In this document: piece after piece, positions 24,562 to 33,192 of the stretch
Layout: each line of letters starts with the position of its first letter
Numbering within the stretch: position 1 is the stretch's first letter
Assembly: GCA_964242575.1 (NCBI GenBank)
Contig: CAXTCN010000016.1
Span: 1-64,000 of the forward strand
Direction: 5' to 3'
Length of the DNA stretch: 64,000 bases
DNA from: JANPPS01 sp964242575
GTDB lineage: Bacteria; Pseudomonadota; Alphaproteobacteria; Acetobacterales; Acetobacteraceae
The notes under the pieces: model-generated
Seen by the model: the letters and a program-made list of their open reading frames with translations, nothing else
Databases searched by the model: none
What the model was told of the DNA's origin: nothing
Made by a program: the position numbers and the translations under genes

Positions 24562-25638
24562 ATGAACAAAACCTCAAGCGGACCGGGTCCAGACACCTAC
24601 CGATTGGCGGACCTGCTTGGCTTCGCGTCCGAGCTGCTGAGCCGCGCAGGGCTTGCGCCAGACCGGGCGGCGGTCGTGGCAGAGGTCCTGGTCGAAGGCG
24701 ACCTGCTCGGCCACACCACGCATGGCCTGGCGTTGCTCGCCCCCTATCTGCGGGAGATCGAATCTGGAGGCATGCAGACCGACGGCACATGGGAGGTTGT
24801 GTCGGACCGCGGCGCGGCCCTGACATGGGACGGGCGGCGGCTGCCCGGGCCATGGCTCGTAACCCAGGCCATCGAGGCCGCGCTGCCGCGGGCCGAGGCG
24901 CACGGCACGTGCACGGTGGTGATCCGGCGCAGCCACCACATCGCCTGCTTGGCCGCCTACCTTCGCCGCGCTGCCGACCAGAATAAGGTGCTGTTGCTGC
25001 TCACCTCCGACCCTAACGCCGCGAGCGTGGCGCCGTTCGGTGGAATGCGCGCCCTCTATACCCCGAACCCAATTGCCGCCGGGTTCCCGACGACGGGGCA
25101 ACCGGTTCTGCTCGACGTCAGCGCCTCGACCACCACCAACGGCCTGACGACCCGCCTGCACGCGGAAGGGCGGCAGCTCGACCATCCCTGGGTGCTGGAC
25201 GGCGCCGGGCAGCCTACCCAGGACCCGGCCGCTCTGTTCGCCGATCCGCCGGGCAGTATTTTGCCGTTGGGCGGCATGGACTCCGGCCACAAAGGTTATG
25301 CCTTGGGATTGATGGTCGAGGCGCTGACGGCCGGCCTGGGCGGCTTCGGCCGGGCCGACGACAAGGAAGGTTGGGGTGCGGCGGTCTTCCTGCAAATACT
25401 GGACCCAGCGGCATTTGGTGGCTCCACCGCCTTCATGCGGGAGACCGGCTGGCTGGCCGACGCTGCCCGTGCAACGCCGCCTGTGCCTGGCCAGGGCGCT
25501 GTGCGACTGCCAGGCGAGCGCGGCCTGCAAACACGCGCCCGGCAGGTGAAGGACGGCGTGCAGCTCTACCCGGCAATCATGCCAGCGCTCACTCCGTGGG
25601 CCCACCGCCTGGGCGTGCCAGCGCCTACGTCCCTGTGA
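24562..25638 (+). CDS. Type-2 malate/L-lactate/ureidoglycolate dehydrogenase family
   Basis: A 358-residue member of the Ldh/MDH type-2 family (PF02615), NAD(P)-dependent 2-hydroxyacid oxidoreductases unrelated to classical MDH. Conserved stretches are the N-terminal A-E-V-L-V-E-G-D-L-L-G-H-T-T-H-G-L catalytic His region, R-R-S-H-H-I-A, T-P-N-P-I-A-A-G-F-P, L-L-D-V-S-A-S-T-T-T-N-G and G-H-K-G-Y-A-L-G-L-M-V-E. I chose ATG 24562, with AGAGGAGA eight to thirteen bases upstream; the longer frame from 24505 lacks homology. Divergent from the AraC regulator, so it may belong to the same regulon. The exact substrate (malate, lactate, delta-1-piperideine-2-carboxylate, ureidoglycolate) cannot be read. 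Confidence 0.85.
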   Translation: MNKTSSGPGPDTYRLADLLGFASELLSRAGLAPDRAAVVAEVLVEGDLLGHTTHGLALLAPYLREIESGGMQTDGTWEVVSDRGAALTWDGRRLPGPWLVTQAIEAALPRAEAHGTCTVVIRRSHHIACLAAYLRRAADQNKVLLLLTSDPNAASVAPFGGMRALYTPNPIAAGFPTTGQPVLLDVSASTTTNGLTTRLHAEGRQLDHPWVLDGAGQPTQDPAALFADPPGSILPLGGMDSGHKGYALGLMVEALTAGLGGFGRADDKEGWGAAVFLQILDPAAFGGSTAFMRETGWLADAARATPPVPGQGAVRLPGERGLQTRARQVKDGVQLYPAIMPALTPWAHRLGVPAPTSL

Positions 25639-25733
25639 CAGCCCACGGTCTCTCAAGCGCCCCTACCGGGTTGCCGCCATCATGGTCCTCACCCGTCAGG
25701 AATGACGTCCGGCATTGAACGTTTTGCCGGTTC

Positions 25734-25748
25734 GCGGGTTAAACCCGC
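25734..25748. promoter_or_regulatory. Perfect inverted repeat upstream of phosphatase-nnrD pair
   Basis: GCGGGTT (25734-25740), a central A, then AACCCGC (25742-25748). It ends 22 bases before the ATG at 25771 and just ahead of the GAAAGGA ribosome-binding site. It could be an operator or a hairpin that controls translation initiation. Confidence 0.4.
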
Positions 25749-25770
25749 TCGACCGAAAGGACACCACGCG

Positions 25771-26535
25771 ATGCAGCAACGCTGGCCCGACCGGTTTTGG
25801 ATCGTACGCCACGGAGAGAGCGCCGGAAACGTGGCGCGCGACGCCGCACAGGCTTCGCGCGCCACGCACATCGACATCGCCCACCGGGACGTCGACGTGC
25901 CGCTGAGCGCACTCGGCATGGAGCAGTCGGCAGCGCTCGGCCGCTGGTTCGCTGCCCTGCCGCCGGACCATCGCCCAGATGTCCTGCTCGCCTCCCCCTA
26001 CGTCCGCGCGCGGCAGACCGCGCAGTGCATCATCGACGCAGGAGGCCTCGCACCCGAGGCTTCGAACCCGGTGGCCGACGAGCGCCTGCGGGAAAAGGAG
26101 TTCGGCGTGCTCGACCGCCTGACCCGCTACGGCATCGAGCGCGACTACCCCGACCAGGCGGAGTTCCGCCGTTTCCTGGGCAAGTTCTACCACCGTCCGC
26201 CCGGCGGCGAGAGCTGGTGCGATGTCATTCTCCGCCTGCGCAGCGCGCTCGACACCATCAGCCTGCACCATGGCGGACGCCGGGTGCTGGTGGTGGGGCA
26301 TCAGGTAGTCGTGCTGTGCTTCCGGTATTTGCTAGAAGAGCTGGACGAGGACGGCATCCTGGCAATCGACCGCGAAGGCGACGTCGCCAACTGCGGTGTC
26401 ACCGAATACCGCTTCGACCCGGCGATGGGACCGAACGGCGGCCTGGCGCTCGCCCAATACAACTTCACGGTGCCGATGGAGCGGGAGGGCACGCCGGTCA
26501 CCGCGGAGCCGGACCAGCCGCTGGCCTCAGCATGA
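25771..26535 (+). CDS. Histidine phosphatase superfamily protein
   Basis: A 254-residue branch-1 histidine phosphatase (phosphoglycerate-mutase-like). The phospho-accepting His14 is in I-V-R-H-G-E-S-A-G-N. The second catalytic His is in V-V-G-H-Q-V-V-V, and the conserved Arg is in S-P-Y-V-R-A-R-Q-T-A. An Asp-rich insert H-I-D-I-A-H-R-D-V-D-V-P-L-S is typical of the alphaproteobacterial members. ATG 25771 follows GAAAGGA. Its TGA overlaps the next ATG (ATGA), so it is translationally coupled to the NAD(P)HX dehydratase gene. Substrate unknown: could be a phosphosugar, a nucleotide or a phosphoprotein. Confidence 0.88.
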   Translation: MQQRWPDRFWIVRHGESAGNVARDAAQASRATHIDIAHRDVDVPLSALGMEQSAALGRWFAALPPDHRPDVLLASPYVRARQTAQCIIDAGGLAPEASNPVADERLREKEFGVLDRLTRYGIERDYPDQAEFRRFLGKFYHRPPGGESWCDVILRLRSALDTISLHHGGRRVLVVGHQVVVLCFRYLLEELDEDGILAIDREGDVANCGVTEYRFDPAMGPNGGLALAQYNFTVPMEREGTPVTAEPDQPLASA

Positions 26536-27410
26536 CGCCCGTCACCGAGGCGCTGCTCCGCGCCCATCCGCTGCCCCGGCACGAGACCGGCGGGGACAAG
26601 GAGGCACGGGGCACTGTGCTAGTCGTGGGCGGCAGCCTTGAGGTGCCAGGCGGCGCGTTGCTCGCCGCCGTGGCCGCGCTTCGGGCGGGCGCTGGCAAGC
26701 TGCAGATCGCCACCTGTCGCAGCGTCGCGGTCGGCATGGGCCTGGCGGTGCCAGAGGCCCTGGTCATGGGCCTGCCGGAAACCGAGGCCGGGGGCATCGC
26801 GCCCGAAGCCGCCGAGCGCGTGGCCGCCCGCGCGGCGCGTGCCGATACCGTGCTGGTCGGCCCCGGCATGATGGACCCGGACGCGACGGCCCTTTTGGTG
26901 GCTGGGCTGCTGGAACGAATCGATGGCCGGACGATCGTGCTGGACGCCGGGGCGCTGCACGACCTCGGCGCGCAGCAGGGTGCGTTGCGCCGCCATGCCG
27001 GCCGCGTGGTCCTGACGCCGCACGCGGGCGAGATGGCGCACCTGCTTGGGATCGCGCGCACCGAGGTCGAGTCGGACCCGTTGGCCGCCGCACGGCGCAC
27101 CGCCGGCCTGCTCGGGTGCACCGTGGTGATGAAAGGCGCCGAAACCCACGTCGTGACGCCGCAGGGCGAGGCCTGGCTGTTCCAAGGCGGCACGATTGGG
27201 CTGGCAACGTCCGGCAGTGGCGACACGCTGGCCGGGGTGATCACCGGGCTATTGGCCCGTGGCGCGCCGCCGGTTTGGGCGGCGATTTGGGGCGTTTACC
27301 TGCATGGCACCGCTGGGGCGCGGCTCATGCAGCAGCACGGCGGAGTGGGTTTCCTGGCACGGGAGCTGTTGGCAGAAGTTCCGGCGGTGATGGCCGGCCT
27401 ACAGGAGTAA
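26532..27410 (+). CDS. nnrD: ADP-dependent NAD(P)H-hydrate dehydratase
   Basis: Dehydrates the damaged cofactor S-NAD(P)HX back to NAD(P)H using ADP (EC 4.2.1.136). A 292-residue ribokinase-like YjeF C-terminal domain: T-V-L-V-V-G-G-S, A-A-L-R-A-G-A-G-K-L, V-L-V-G-P-G-M, V-L-T-P-H-A-G-E-M, V-V-M-K-G-A-E-T-H-V and T-S-G-S-G-D-T-L-A-G-V with the catalytic Asp. The YjeF N-terminal epimerase domain (NnrE), usually fused, is absent, so epimerisation must be supplied by another gene or is not coupled. Start ATG 26532 overlaps the phosphatase stop by four bases. A hairpin follows the stop. Confidence 0.92.
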   Translation: MTPVTEALLRAHPLPRHETGGDKEARGTVLVVGGSLEVPGGALLAAVAALRAGAGKLQIATCRSVAVGMGLAVPEALVMGLPETEAGGIAPEAAERVAARAARADTVLVGPGMMDPDATALLVAGLLERIDGRTIVLDAGALHDLGAQQGALRRHAGRVVLTPHAGEMAHLLGIARTEVESDPLAAARRTAGLLGCTVVMKGAETHVVTPQGEAWLFQGGTIGLATSGSGDTLAGVITGLLARGAPPVWAAIWGVYLHGTAGARLMQQHGGVGFLARELLAEVPAVMAGLQE

Positions 27411-27417
27411 GCATAAC

Positions 27418-27443
27418 CCACCCGGGCTACGTAACCCGGGTGG
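27418..27443. terminator. Hairpin between convergent genes
   Basis: CCACCCGGG (27418-27426) pairs perfectly with CCCGGGTGG (27435-27443) around the loop CTACGTAA. It starts seven bases after the nnrD stop and lies 14 bases before the end of the converging gene. It serves as a likely bidirectional terminator. The motif type (CCCGGG..TACGTA..CCCGGG) also occurs as a short dispersed repeat in many GC-rich genomes. Confidence 0.6.
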
Positions 27444-27456
27444 ATCAATCCCAGGA

Positions 27457-28014
27457 TTACTTGCGTTTGGACTTGGCCCGGTAGGTCGGCGTCCACCACT
27501 TGACCGGCTGCGGCTCGCGGTCCCGTGGCGTCCGCTCAATCGCAGTCTTGCGCACCGTCTTGCGAAGGGCCGGCGCAGCAGCAGGCTCAGACGCCGCAGC
27601 CGCCGGGGGTTTTGCCGCTGCCTGGAACGTTTCAAGCGCCTGGTTCGCTGCCGCCAATGCCTCACGATGGGCGAGTTCTGCATGTGCAAGCCGGGTTTGC
27701 AGGCCCTGCGCGGTTACTTGCGCGTCATGCAGCGCACGACGGGTGGCGGCGTGGGCGGCGCGCTCCTGTTCGAGCTGCGCCTCCAGTTCGGCGACGCGGC
27801 TCTTGACCGCAGCGTCCTGCTCGCCACGGCTGTTGAGCACCACCACCGGAACGCCGCCGTCCTGCACGAATTTGTGCCGTGCCCGCGCCTGGTCGGGCCG
27901 CTGCTGCGGCGCCTGCCCTGTCGGGCCGCGCAGGCCGAGAGCCAGGCGCATCCTTGACTCGGTCGCGTCGTCCTCGTCTACGGATGTAGTGGTGCTGTTT
28001 TTGGAGTCGGGCAT
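27457..28014 (-). CDS. Coiled-coil protein with basic tail, unknown function
   Basis: A 185-residue protein of no known family. The acidic, Ser/Thr-rich N-terminus (1-25) is followed by a basic segment, then a long coiled coil at about 75-145 (A-E-L-E-A-Q-L-E-Q-E-R-A-A-H-A-A-T-R-R-A), then a Pro/Ala linker and a Lys/Arg-rich tail ending Y-R-A-K-S-K-R-K. The tail suggests binding to nucleic acid or another polyanion. The W-W-T-P-T-Y element just before it looks like a conserved short motif. I start at ATG 28014; the frame upstream lacks character. Stands alone. Confidence 0.65.
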   Translation of the reverse strand: MPDSKNSTTTSVDEDDATESRMRLALGLRGPTGQAPQQRPDQARARHKFVQDGGVPVVVLNSRGEQDAAVKSRVAELEAQLEQERAAHAATRRALHDAQVTAQGLQTRLAHAELAHREALAAANQALETFQAAAKPPAAAASEPAAAPALRKTVRKTAIERTPRDREPQPVKWWTPTYRAKSKRK

Positions 28015-28060
28015 GTATTGACGTGTCGCTTCTATCGTTGCTTGTTTCGGTGGCGCCCTC

Positions 28061-29095
28061 TCAACTGTGTGACAAGGGCGTGGTTCCCGGAACTTGCGGA
28101 ACGCGGCCTTCCAGAGGATAGGCCGGGTCATTGTAGCCCGGGGTCGAAGGATGGCCTGCTGAAACCAGCCCATCTACTAATGCTTCATCTTCTGGCGTGA
28201 AGCAATACCCTAATGCGCCCAGGTAATCGGCCCACTGCGCCTCGGTCCGCGGCCCGGTGATTGCACCCGTGACCAAAGCGTTGTTCAGTACCCAAGCCAG
28301 CGCAAACTGGCCCGGCGTTATGCCGCGCCTCTCCGCGTGATCCGCTAGAATGGCCGCAATCCGCAGGCTTTCCGGCCGGAACTCAGTCTCCAACATGCGC
28401 TTGTCCTGCCGCCCGGCCCGGGTGTCGTCCGCTGGCGCCGCATCCGGCCGATACTTTCCAGTCAGCACGCCACGCGCCAAAGGACTGTACGGAAACACAC
28501 CAAGTCCAAACGCGGCGCAGGCGGGCAGGTGTTCAACTTCCGGCATTCGGTTCATCGCGTTGTAATAAGGCTGGCTGACCACCGGACGGTCTGCGCCGGC
28601 CTCGTCGCACAACCGGCAAATCTCGGCCAGCCGCCACGCCCGGTAATTGGACACGCCAAAGTAACGCACCTTGCCGGCGCGGATCAGGTCCAGCACCGCG
28701 TGCACCGTCTCCGCCAGCGGCGTCGCGTGGTCCTCCTTATGCAAGTACAGCACGTCAATCACCTCCGTGCCCAGCCGGCGCAGGCTGGCTTCGGCCGCGT
28801 CGAACACATGCCGCCGGGACAGCCCGCGGTCATTGGGGCCAGCGCCGGTCGGGTTGGCGAGCTTGGTCGCCAGCACCCACCAACCCCGCCGCGCGGCGAT
28901 GGCGCGGCCCACGATTTCCTCCGACCGGCCACCCTCATAGGCGTTCGCGGTGTCGATGAAGTTCACCCCGGCCTCGGCGGCAGCGTCGATGATGCGCCGC
29001 GCCGTTGGCTCGTCAGTAGGCCCGCCAAACATCATCGTGCCCAGGCACAGCGGCGACACTTTCAGGCCGCTCCGCCCCAGGTTGCGGTACTGCAT
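28061..29095 (-). CDS. Aldo/keto reductase
   Basis: A 344-residue NADPH-dependent aldo/keto reductase of the YghZ/IolS-like group. The tetrad is complete: Asp48 (F-I-D-T-A), Tyr53 (N-A-Y-E-G), Lys78 (L-A-T-K-L) and His119 (L-Y-L-H-K). The cofactor end motif is G-P-R-T-E-A-Q. I chose ATG 29095 because homology starts at M-Q-Y-R-N-L-G-R-S-G-L; the frame upstream to 29167 is not family-like. The ribosome-binding site is weak. Divergent from the nitronate monooxygenase gene, about 150 bases away. The substrate is not predictable: an aldehyde, or a sugar or keto compound. Confidence 0.92.
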   Translation of the reverse strand: MQYRNLGRSGLKVSPLCLGTMMFGGPTDEPTARRIIDAAAEAGVNFIDTANAYEGGRSEEIVGRAIAARRGWWVLATKLANPTGAGPNDRGLSRRHVFDAAEASLRRLGTEVIDVLYLHKEDHATPLAETVHAVLDLIRAGKVRYFGVSNYRAWRLAEICRLCDEAGADRPVVSQPYYNAMNRMPEVEHLPACAAFGLGVFPYSPLARGVLTGKYRPDAAPADDTRAGRQDKRMLETEFRPESLRIAAILADHAERRGITPGQFALAWVLNNALVTGAITGPRTEAQWADYLGALGYCFTPEDEALVDGLVSAGHPSTPGYNDPAYPLEGRVPQVPGTTPLSHS

Positions 29096-29242
29096 CAGGC
29101 CGCAGGCCGTGCAGAAGTCATAATGCAGGGCAAATACGGACGATGTTTCATGCGAAGCCGCTCCCAATCACAAGACACTACTGTAAATCGAATGACCGTG
29201 CGGTAAAGATTGCACGACACCGTCGTACGCCATGAGGGACCT

Positions 29243-30316
29243 GTGGGCAGCATCGCCGTGCGTGTGGACGCCTTCACCCGGCGCTTCGGGCTGCGTGTGC
29301 CGATCCTGCTCGCGCCCATGGCGGGCGCTTGCCCCCCGGCGCTGTCCGCCGCCGTCGCCAACGCGGGCGGGCTTGGCGCATGCGGCGCGTTGCTGATGCC
29401 GCCCGCAGCCATCGTGGACTGGGCCGCGCAGGTCCGCGCGGCGAGCAACGGCGTGTTCCAGATCAATTTATGGGTCCCTGATCCGCCGCCCCGCCGCGAC
29501 CCGGCGCACGAGGCGCGGCTGCGTGGGTTCCTCGCCGCCTGGGGTCCGCCGGTCCCGGACACTGCCGGGGATGCCGCGCTGATGGATTTCGCGTCGCAGT
29601 GCGAGGCCCTGCTTGCCGCCCGCGCGCCTGTCGTTTCCTCCATCATGGGCCTGTTTCCACCGGACTTCGTGGCCCGGCTCAAGGCCGCCGGCATCGCCTG
29701 GTTCGCCACCGTCACCACCGTGGCCGAGGCGCGCGCCGCCGAGGCGGCCGGCGCCGACGCCGTGGTGGCGCAGGGCATGGAGGCCGGCGGCCACCGCGGC
29801 TGCTTCGACGCGGCGGACGCCGAGCGCAACCAGGTCGGCCTGTTCGCCCTGCTGCCCGCGGTGGCCGACGCGGTCCGGGTGCCGGTGGTCGCCACCGGCG
29901 GCATCGCCGACGCGCGCGGGGTCGCGGCCGCGCTGCTGCTGGGCGCCAGCGCCGTGCAGATCGGCACCGGGTTCCTGCGCTGTCCGGAGGCGGGCCTCGC
30001 GCAGCCCTGGGCCGACGCGCTTGGCCGCGCCGCGCCGGAAGGCACCATGCTGACCCGCGCGTTCAGCGGCCGGGCCGGACGCAGCCTCGCCAACGCCTAT
30101 GCCCACGCGGCCTCGGCGTCGGACGCGCCGGCGCCGGCGCTCTACCCGGTGCAGCGCGGCCTTACCACCGCGATGCGCTCGGATGCGCAGGCGGCCGGGG
30201 ACATCGGGCGCATGCAGGCCTGGGCCGGCCAGTCCGCCGCGCTGGCCCGGGCGGAACCGGCCGGGGACGTGGTTCGGACGATCTGGGAGGCGGCCCGGCT
30301 GGTGGTGCCGGGTTAA
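29243..30316 (+). CDS. Nitronate monooxygenase (NPD family)
   Basis: An FMN-dependent TIM-barrel enzyme of the 2-nitropropane dioxygenase/nitronate monooxygenase family, about 357 residues. Readable motifs are V-P-I-L-L-A-P-M-A-G near the N-terminus, A-Q-G-M-E-A-G-G-H-R-G with the catalytic His, V-V-A-T-G-G-I-A-D-A-R-G and A-S-A-V-Q-I-G-T-G-F for phosphate binding. Start choice: GTG 29243 with AGGG four bases upstream; a TTG at 29210 also keeps the frame. Detoxifies propionate 3-nitronate-type alkyl nitronates in known members. Followed 42 bases later by a PEP-mutase-family gene on the same strand. Confidence 0.9.
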   Translation: MGSIAVRVDAFTRRFGLRVPILLAPMAGACPPALSAAVANAGGLGACGALLMPPAAIVDWAAQVRAASNGVFQINLWVPDPPPRRDPAHEARLRGFLAAWGPPVPDTAGDAALMDFASQCEALLAARAPVVSSIMGLFPPDFVARLKAAGIAWFATVTTVAEARAAEAAGADAVVAQGMEAGGHRGCFDAADAERNQVGLFALLPAVADAVRVPVVATGGIADARGVAAALLLGASAVQIGTGFLRCPEAGLAQPWADALGRAAPEGTMLTRAFSGRAGRSLANAYAHAASASDAPAPALYPVQRGLTTAMRSDAQAAGDIGRMQAWAGQSAALARAEPAGDVVRTIWEAARLVVPG

Positions 30317-30358
30317 GCTGACCTTCCCCGCCCCGGCAATGCGGCATAGGCTATCGCC

Positions 30359-31186
30359 ATGGACCAGCACGCAAAGGCCGCCGCATTCCAGGCGTTGCAC
30401 GCCCGACCCGGCGCGTTCGTCATGCCGAACCCATGGGACGCCGGCACCGCGCGCATCCTGGCGGCGCTAGGCTTCGAAGCGCTTGCCACCACCAGCGCCG
30501 GCCTGGCGTTCGCGCTGGGCCGCCGCGATGGCGAGGGCGCGGTCAGCCGTGACGAGACCCTGGCCAACGCGCGCGAGATCGTGGACGCCACGGCGCTGCC
30601 GGTGTCCGCGGACCTGGAGAACGGCTTCGGCGACAGCCCGGACGACGCGGCCGAAACCATCCGCCTGGCAGCCGCGGCTGGCCTGGTGGGCGGCTCAATC
30701 GAGGACGCGACCGGCGACCGGGCGCGTCCGGTCTATGACGCGGCCCAGGCGCAGGAGCGCGTTATCGCCGCCGTCGCCGCCGCGCGGGCGCTGCCGTTCC
30801 CGTTCATGCTGTCTGCCCGGGCGGAGAACTTCCTGCACGGCCGGCCGGACCTCGATGACACCATCCGCCGGCTGCAATCGTTCGAGCGCGCCGGGGCGGA
30901 CGTGCTGTATGCGCCGGGCCTGCCGGACCTTGACGCGGTACGGGCCGTGTGCGGCGCGGTAGGCTGTCCGGTGAACGTGCTGGCCGGGTCCAACCCGGCA
31001 TTCACCGTGGCGGCGCTGGCGGATGCCGGGGTGCGGCGCATCAGCCTGGGCTCCGCGCTGAACCGCGCGGCGCTCGGCGCCCTCGTGCGGGCGGCGCGGG
31101 AGGTGATGGAGCACGGCACGTTCGACTTCGCGCGCGGCGCGCTGCCGTTCGCGGAGGCTGGCGCGCACATGCGCCCGGGACGCTGA
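30359..31186 (+). CDS. Isocitrate lyase/PEP mutase family lyase
   Basis: A 275-residue alpha/beta-barrel protein of the isocitrate lyase/PEP phosphonomutase superfamily. The opening P-G-A-F-V-M-P-N-P-W-D-A-G-T-A, the Mg-binding S-A-D-L-E-N-G-F-G-D and G-G-S-I-E-D-A-T-G identify it, and R-A-E-N-F-L-H-G lies further on. The characteristic catalytic Cys loop K-K-C-G-H of isocitrate lyase is absent, so it is more likely an oxaloacetate decarboxylase-like or carboxyphosphonoenolpyruvate-type lyase. Probably in one unit with the nitronate monooxygenase. Reaction not resolved. Confidence 0.85.
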   Translation: MDQHAKAAAFQALHARPGAFVMPNPWDAGTARILAALGFEALATTSAGLAFALGRRDGEGAVSRDETLANAREIVDATALPVSADLENGFGDSPDDAAETIRLAAAAGLVGGSIEDATGDRARPVYDAAQAQERVIAAVAAARALPFPFMLSARAENFLHGRPDLDDTIRRLQSFERAGADVLYAPGLPDLDAVRAVCGAVGCPVNVLAGSNPAFTVAALADAGVRRISLGSALNRAALGALVRAAREVMEHGTFDFARGALPFAEAGAHMRPGR

Positions 31187-31189
31187 CAT

Positions 31190-31870
31190 TCACTGCGGGA
31201 AGGGCGACACGCCGATGATGTGCGCGTGCCCGCCCAGCATCAACGCGTAGGCCACCACGCCTGCCAACGGCCGCCACCATCCGAGTTCGCTGATATTGAA
31301 GCTGCTGCGTCCGGCCAGGATGGCGGCGAACGGCAGGATGGAGGTGCGGGACGCGAAGGCGTCCCAGGCCGGGCCGCCCAGCACCCGCCGGCGTTTGGCG
31401 TCAATCGAGACCGTGCCGGCCACCGCGACCACCGCGAGCGCCGCGAAGAACAACAGCGACGCGGCATCGCCGTTGCTGATGAGATGGACCACCGACCAGA
31501 TCGCGACGCCCACCAGGAATGGGTGCCGCGTGATCCGCACGACGCCGCGGGGCGGCTGCGCCACCAGTCCCTCCTGCGCGACGGCGGTGGGGTTGGGCGT
31601 GGTCAGGCCGACCACCACCAGCAGGAACGCCGGCAGCATCAGCACGACGGCGAACAGCTTCCACCACTGCGGCATGTCCCAAACGGGCACGTACGCGGCG
31701 CTGGCATAGGCCGACACCAGCCACGCCATCGCCGCGACCGATGCGACCGAGAACGCCAGCATGTAGCCGCGCAGCCCGATGGCGCCCACAAGGCCGTCAC
31801 GCATCCGGGTGCCGGACACGCCGAGGTGGATGCCGATGAAGAACAGCGCGGCAAAGCTGAGTGAGATCAT
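31190..31870 (-). CDS. NnrU-family membrane protein
   Basis: A 226-residue integral membrane protein of the NnrU family with about six hydrophobic segments. Family motifs are H-L-G-V-S-G-T near the N-terminus and I-T-R-H-P-F-L-V-G-V-A-I-W-S-V-V-H-L in the middle, which resembles the isoprenylcysteine-methyltransferase-like fold. NnrU was named for its place in nitric-oxide-reductase clusters, but many copies, as here, are outside any denitrification locus. AGGGG precedes the ATG 31870. It converges on the lyase gene (3-base gap) and is divergent from the binding-protein gene. Function unknown. Confidence 0.85.
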   Translation of the reverse strand: MISLSFAALFFIGIHLGVSGTRMRDGLVGAIGLRGYMLAFSVASVAAMAWLVSAYASAAYVPVWDMPQWWKLFAVVLMLPAFLLVVVGLTTPNPTAVAQEGLVAQPPRGVVRITRHPFLVGVAIWSVVHLISNGDAASLLFFAALAVVAVAGTVSIDAKRRRVLGGPAWDAFASRTSILPFAAILAGRSSFNISELGWWRPLAGVVAYALMLGGHAHIIGVSPFPQ

Positions 31871-32055
31871 GGGTGACCCCTGCATTGCCGGCGCTGGCTG
31901 GCTCGGCCGCCTACTTTGACCGCGTTGCAGCCGAAGCAAAAGGGGCGGCAAAGTTTGCCGTGCCGCCATATGGAGGGAGACGCCACCCGCTTGCGCCGGC
32001 CCCGCTTGCACCGACAATGACGGCCTGGCCATCATCGGCCTATCTCGGAGGCTTA

Positions 32056-33192
32056 ATGCGCATCCTCGTTCTCATGCTCCTGCTCTGGGCCTTGCCCGCC
32101 CGGGCCGACATCACGCTCGGCGCGGTCCTGTCGTTGACCGGTCCGGCGGCGGGCCTCGGCATCCCCGCGCGCAACACCATCGACTTGCTGCCGCGCATGA
32201 TGGCTGGGCAGGCGGTGCGCTGGGTGGTGCTGGACGACGCGTCCGACACCACCGCCGCGGTACGCGCCGCGCGCAAGCTGATCGAGGAGGAGCAGGTGGA
32301 CGCCATCCTTGGCCCGTCCAATGCGCCGAACTCGCTTGCGTTGCTGGACGTGATCGGCGCGGCCGGGGTGCCGATGGTGAGCCTGGCCGGCTCTAGCAGC
32401 ATCATCGAACCGCCGGAGGGCAACCGCCGCTGGGCGTTCAAGCTGATCCCGAGCGAGCGCGTCGCCACCACGCAGGTCGTGGATGCCATGGTGCGCGGCA
32501 ACCAGCGCACCCTGGGCCAAATCGGCTTCGCCAACTCGCTGGGCGACGGCTACATCAACGCGTTGGAGGCGCAGGCGGCGGAGCGGGGCATCCGCACGCT
32601 GCTGCAGGTCCGTTACAACCTTGGCGACGCCAGCGTCACGCCGCAGGTGCTGCGTCTCATGCAGGCGCGGCCGAACGCGATGTTCGTGGCTGCCAGCAGC
32701 ACGCCGGCCACCACGCCCATCATCGACCTGCGCGCCCGTGGGTTCGCCGGGCCGATTTACACGATACAGGGCATCGCCGGCCCGGAGGCGTTGCGCGTGG
32801 GCGGCCGGGCGCTGGACGGGGTGCTGTTCTCCTCGGTGCCGGTGCTGGTGGCCGAACAGTTGGCCGATGGGCACCCGGTGAAGGCGCAGGCCCTCGCCTA
32901 CGTCCAGGCCTATGAGGGCAAGTTCGGCCCTGGCAGCCGCAGCCTGTTTGGCGCAACCCTGTGGGACGGGTTCCTGCTGATCGACGCCGCCGCCCCCAAG
33001 GCGCTGCTGGCCGGGCAGCCCGGCACGCCGGAGTTTCGCCTTGCGTTGCGGGACGGCATGGAGAACGTCCGTGGCCTGGCCGGCGCCGAGGCGGTATTCA
33101 ACCTGGCCCCCACTGACCACAGCGGCGCACAGGCCAACAGCCAGGTGATGGTCGAAATCCGCAACGGCGGTTACCGGTTGCTGACCCCATGA
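32056..33192 (+). CDS. Branched-chain amino-acid-type ABC binding protein (orphan)
   Basis: A 378-residue periplasmic ligand-binding protein of the LivK/Peripla_BP_6 family. A short Sec signal (L-V-L-M-L-L-L-W-A-L-P-A-R-A) ends before D-I-T-L-G-A-V-L-S-L-T-G-P-A-A. Further signatures are A-I-L-G-P-S-N-A-P-N-S-L-A-L and Y-T-I-Q-G-I-A-G-P-E-A-L. ATG 32056 has CGGAGG five bases upstream. No Liv permease or ATPase is nearby; instead its TGA overlaps the start of an alpha/beta hydrolase (ATGA). It may serve a transporter encoded elsewhere. Ligands of such orphans are often aromatic or short-chain acids. Confidence 0.88.
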   Translation: MRILVLMLLLWALPARADITLGAVLSLTGPAAGLGIPARNTIDLLPRMMAGQAVRWVVLDDASDTTAAVRAARKLIEEEQVDAILGPSNAPNSLALLDVIGAAGVPMVSLAGSSSIIEPPEGNRRWAFKLIPSERVATTQVVDAMVRGNQRTLGQIGFANSLGDGYINALEAQAAERGIRTLLQVRYNLGDASVTPQVLRLMQARPNAMFVAASSTPATTPIIDLRARGFAGPIYTIQGIAGPEALRVGGRALDGVLFSSVPVLVAEQLADGHPVKAQALAYVQAYEGKFGPGSRSLFGATLWDGFLLIDAAAPKALLAGQPGTPEFRLALRDGMENVRGLAGAEAVFNLAPTDHSGAQANSQVMVEIRNGGYRLLTP

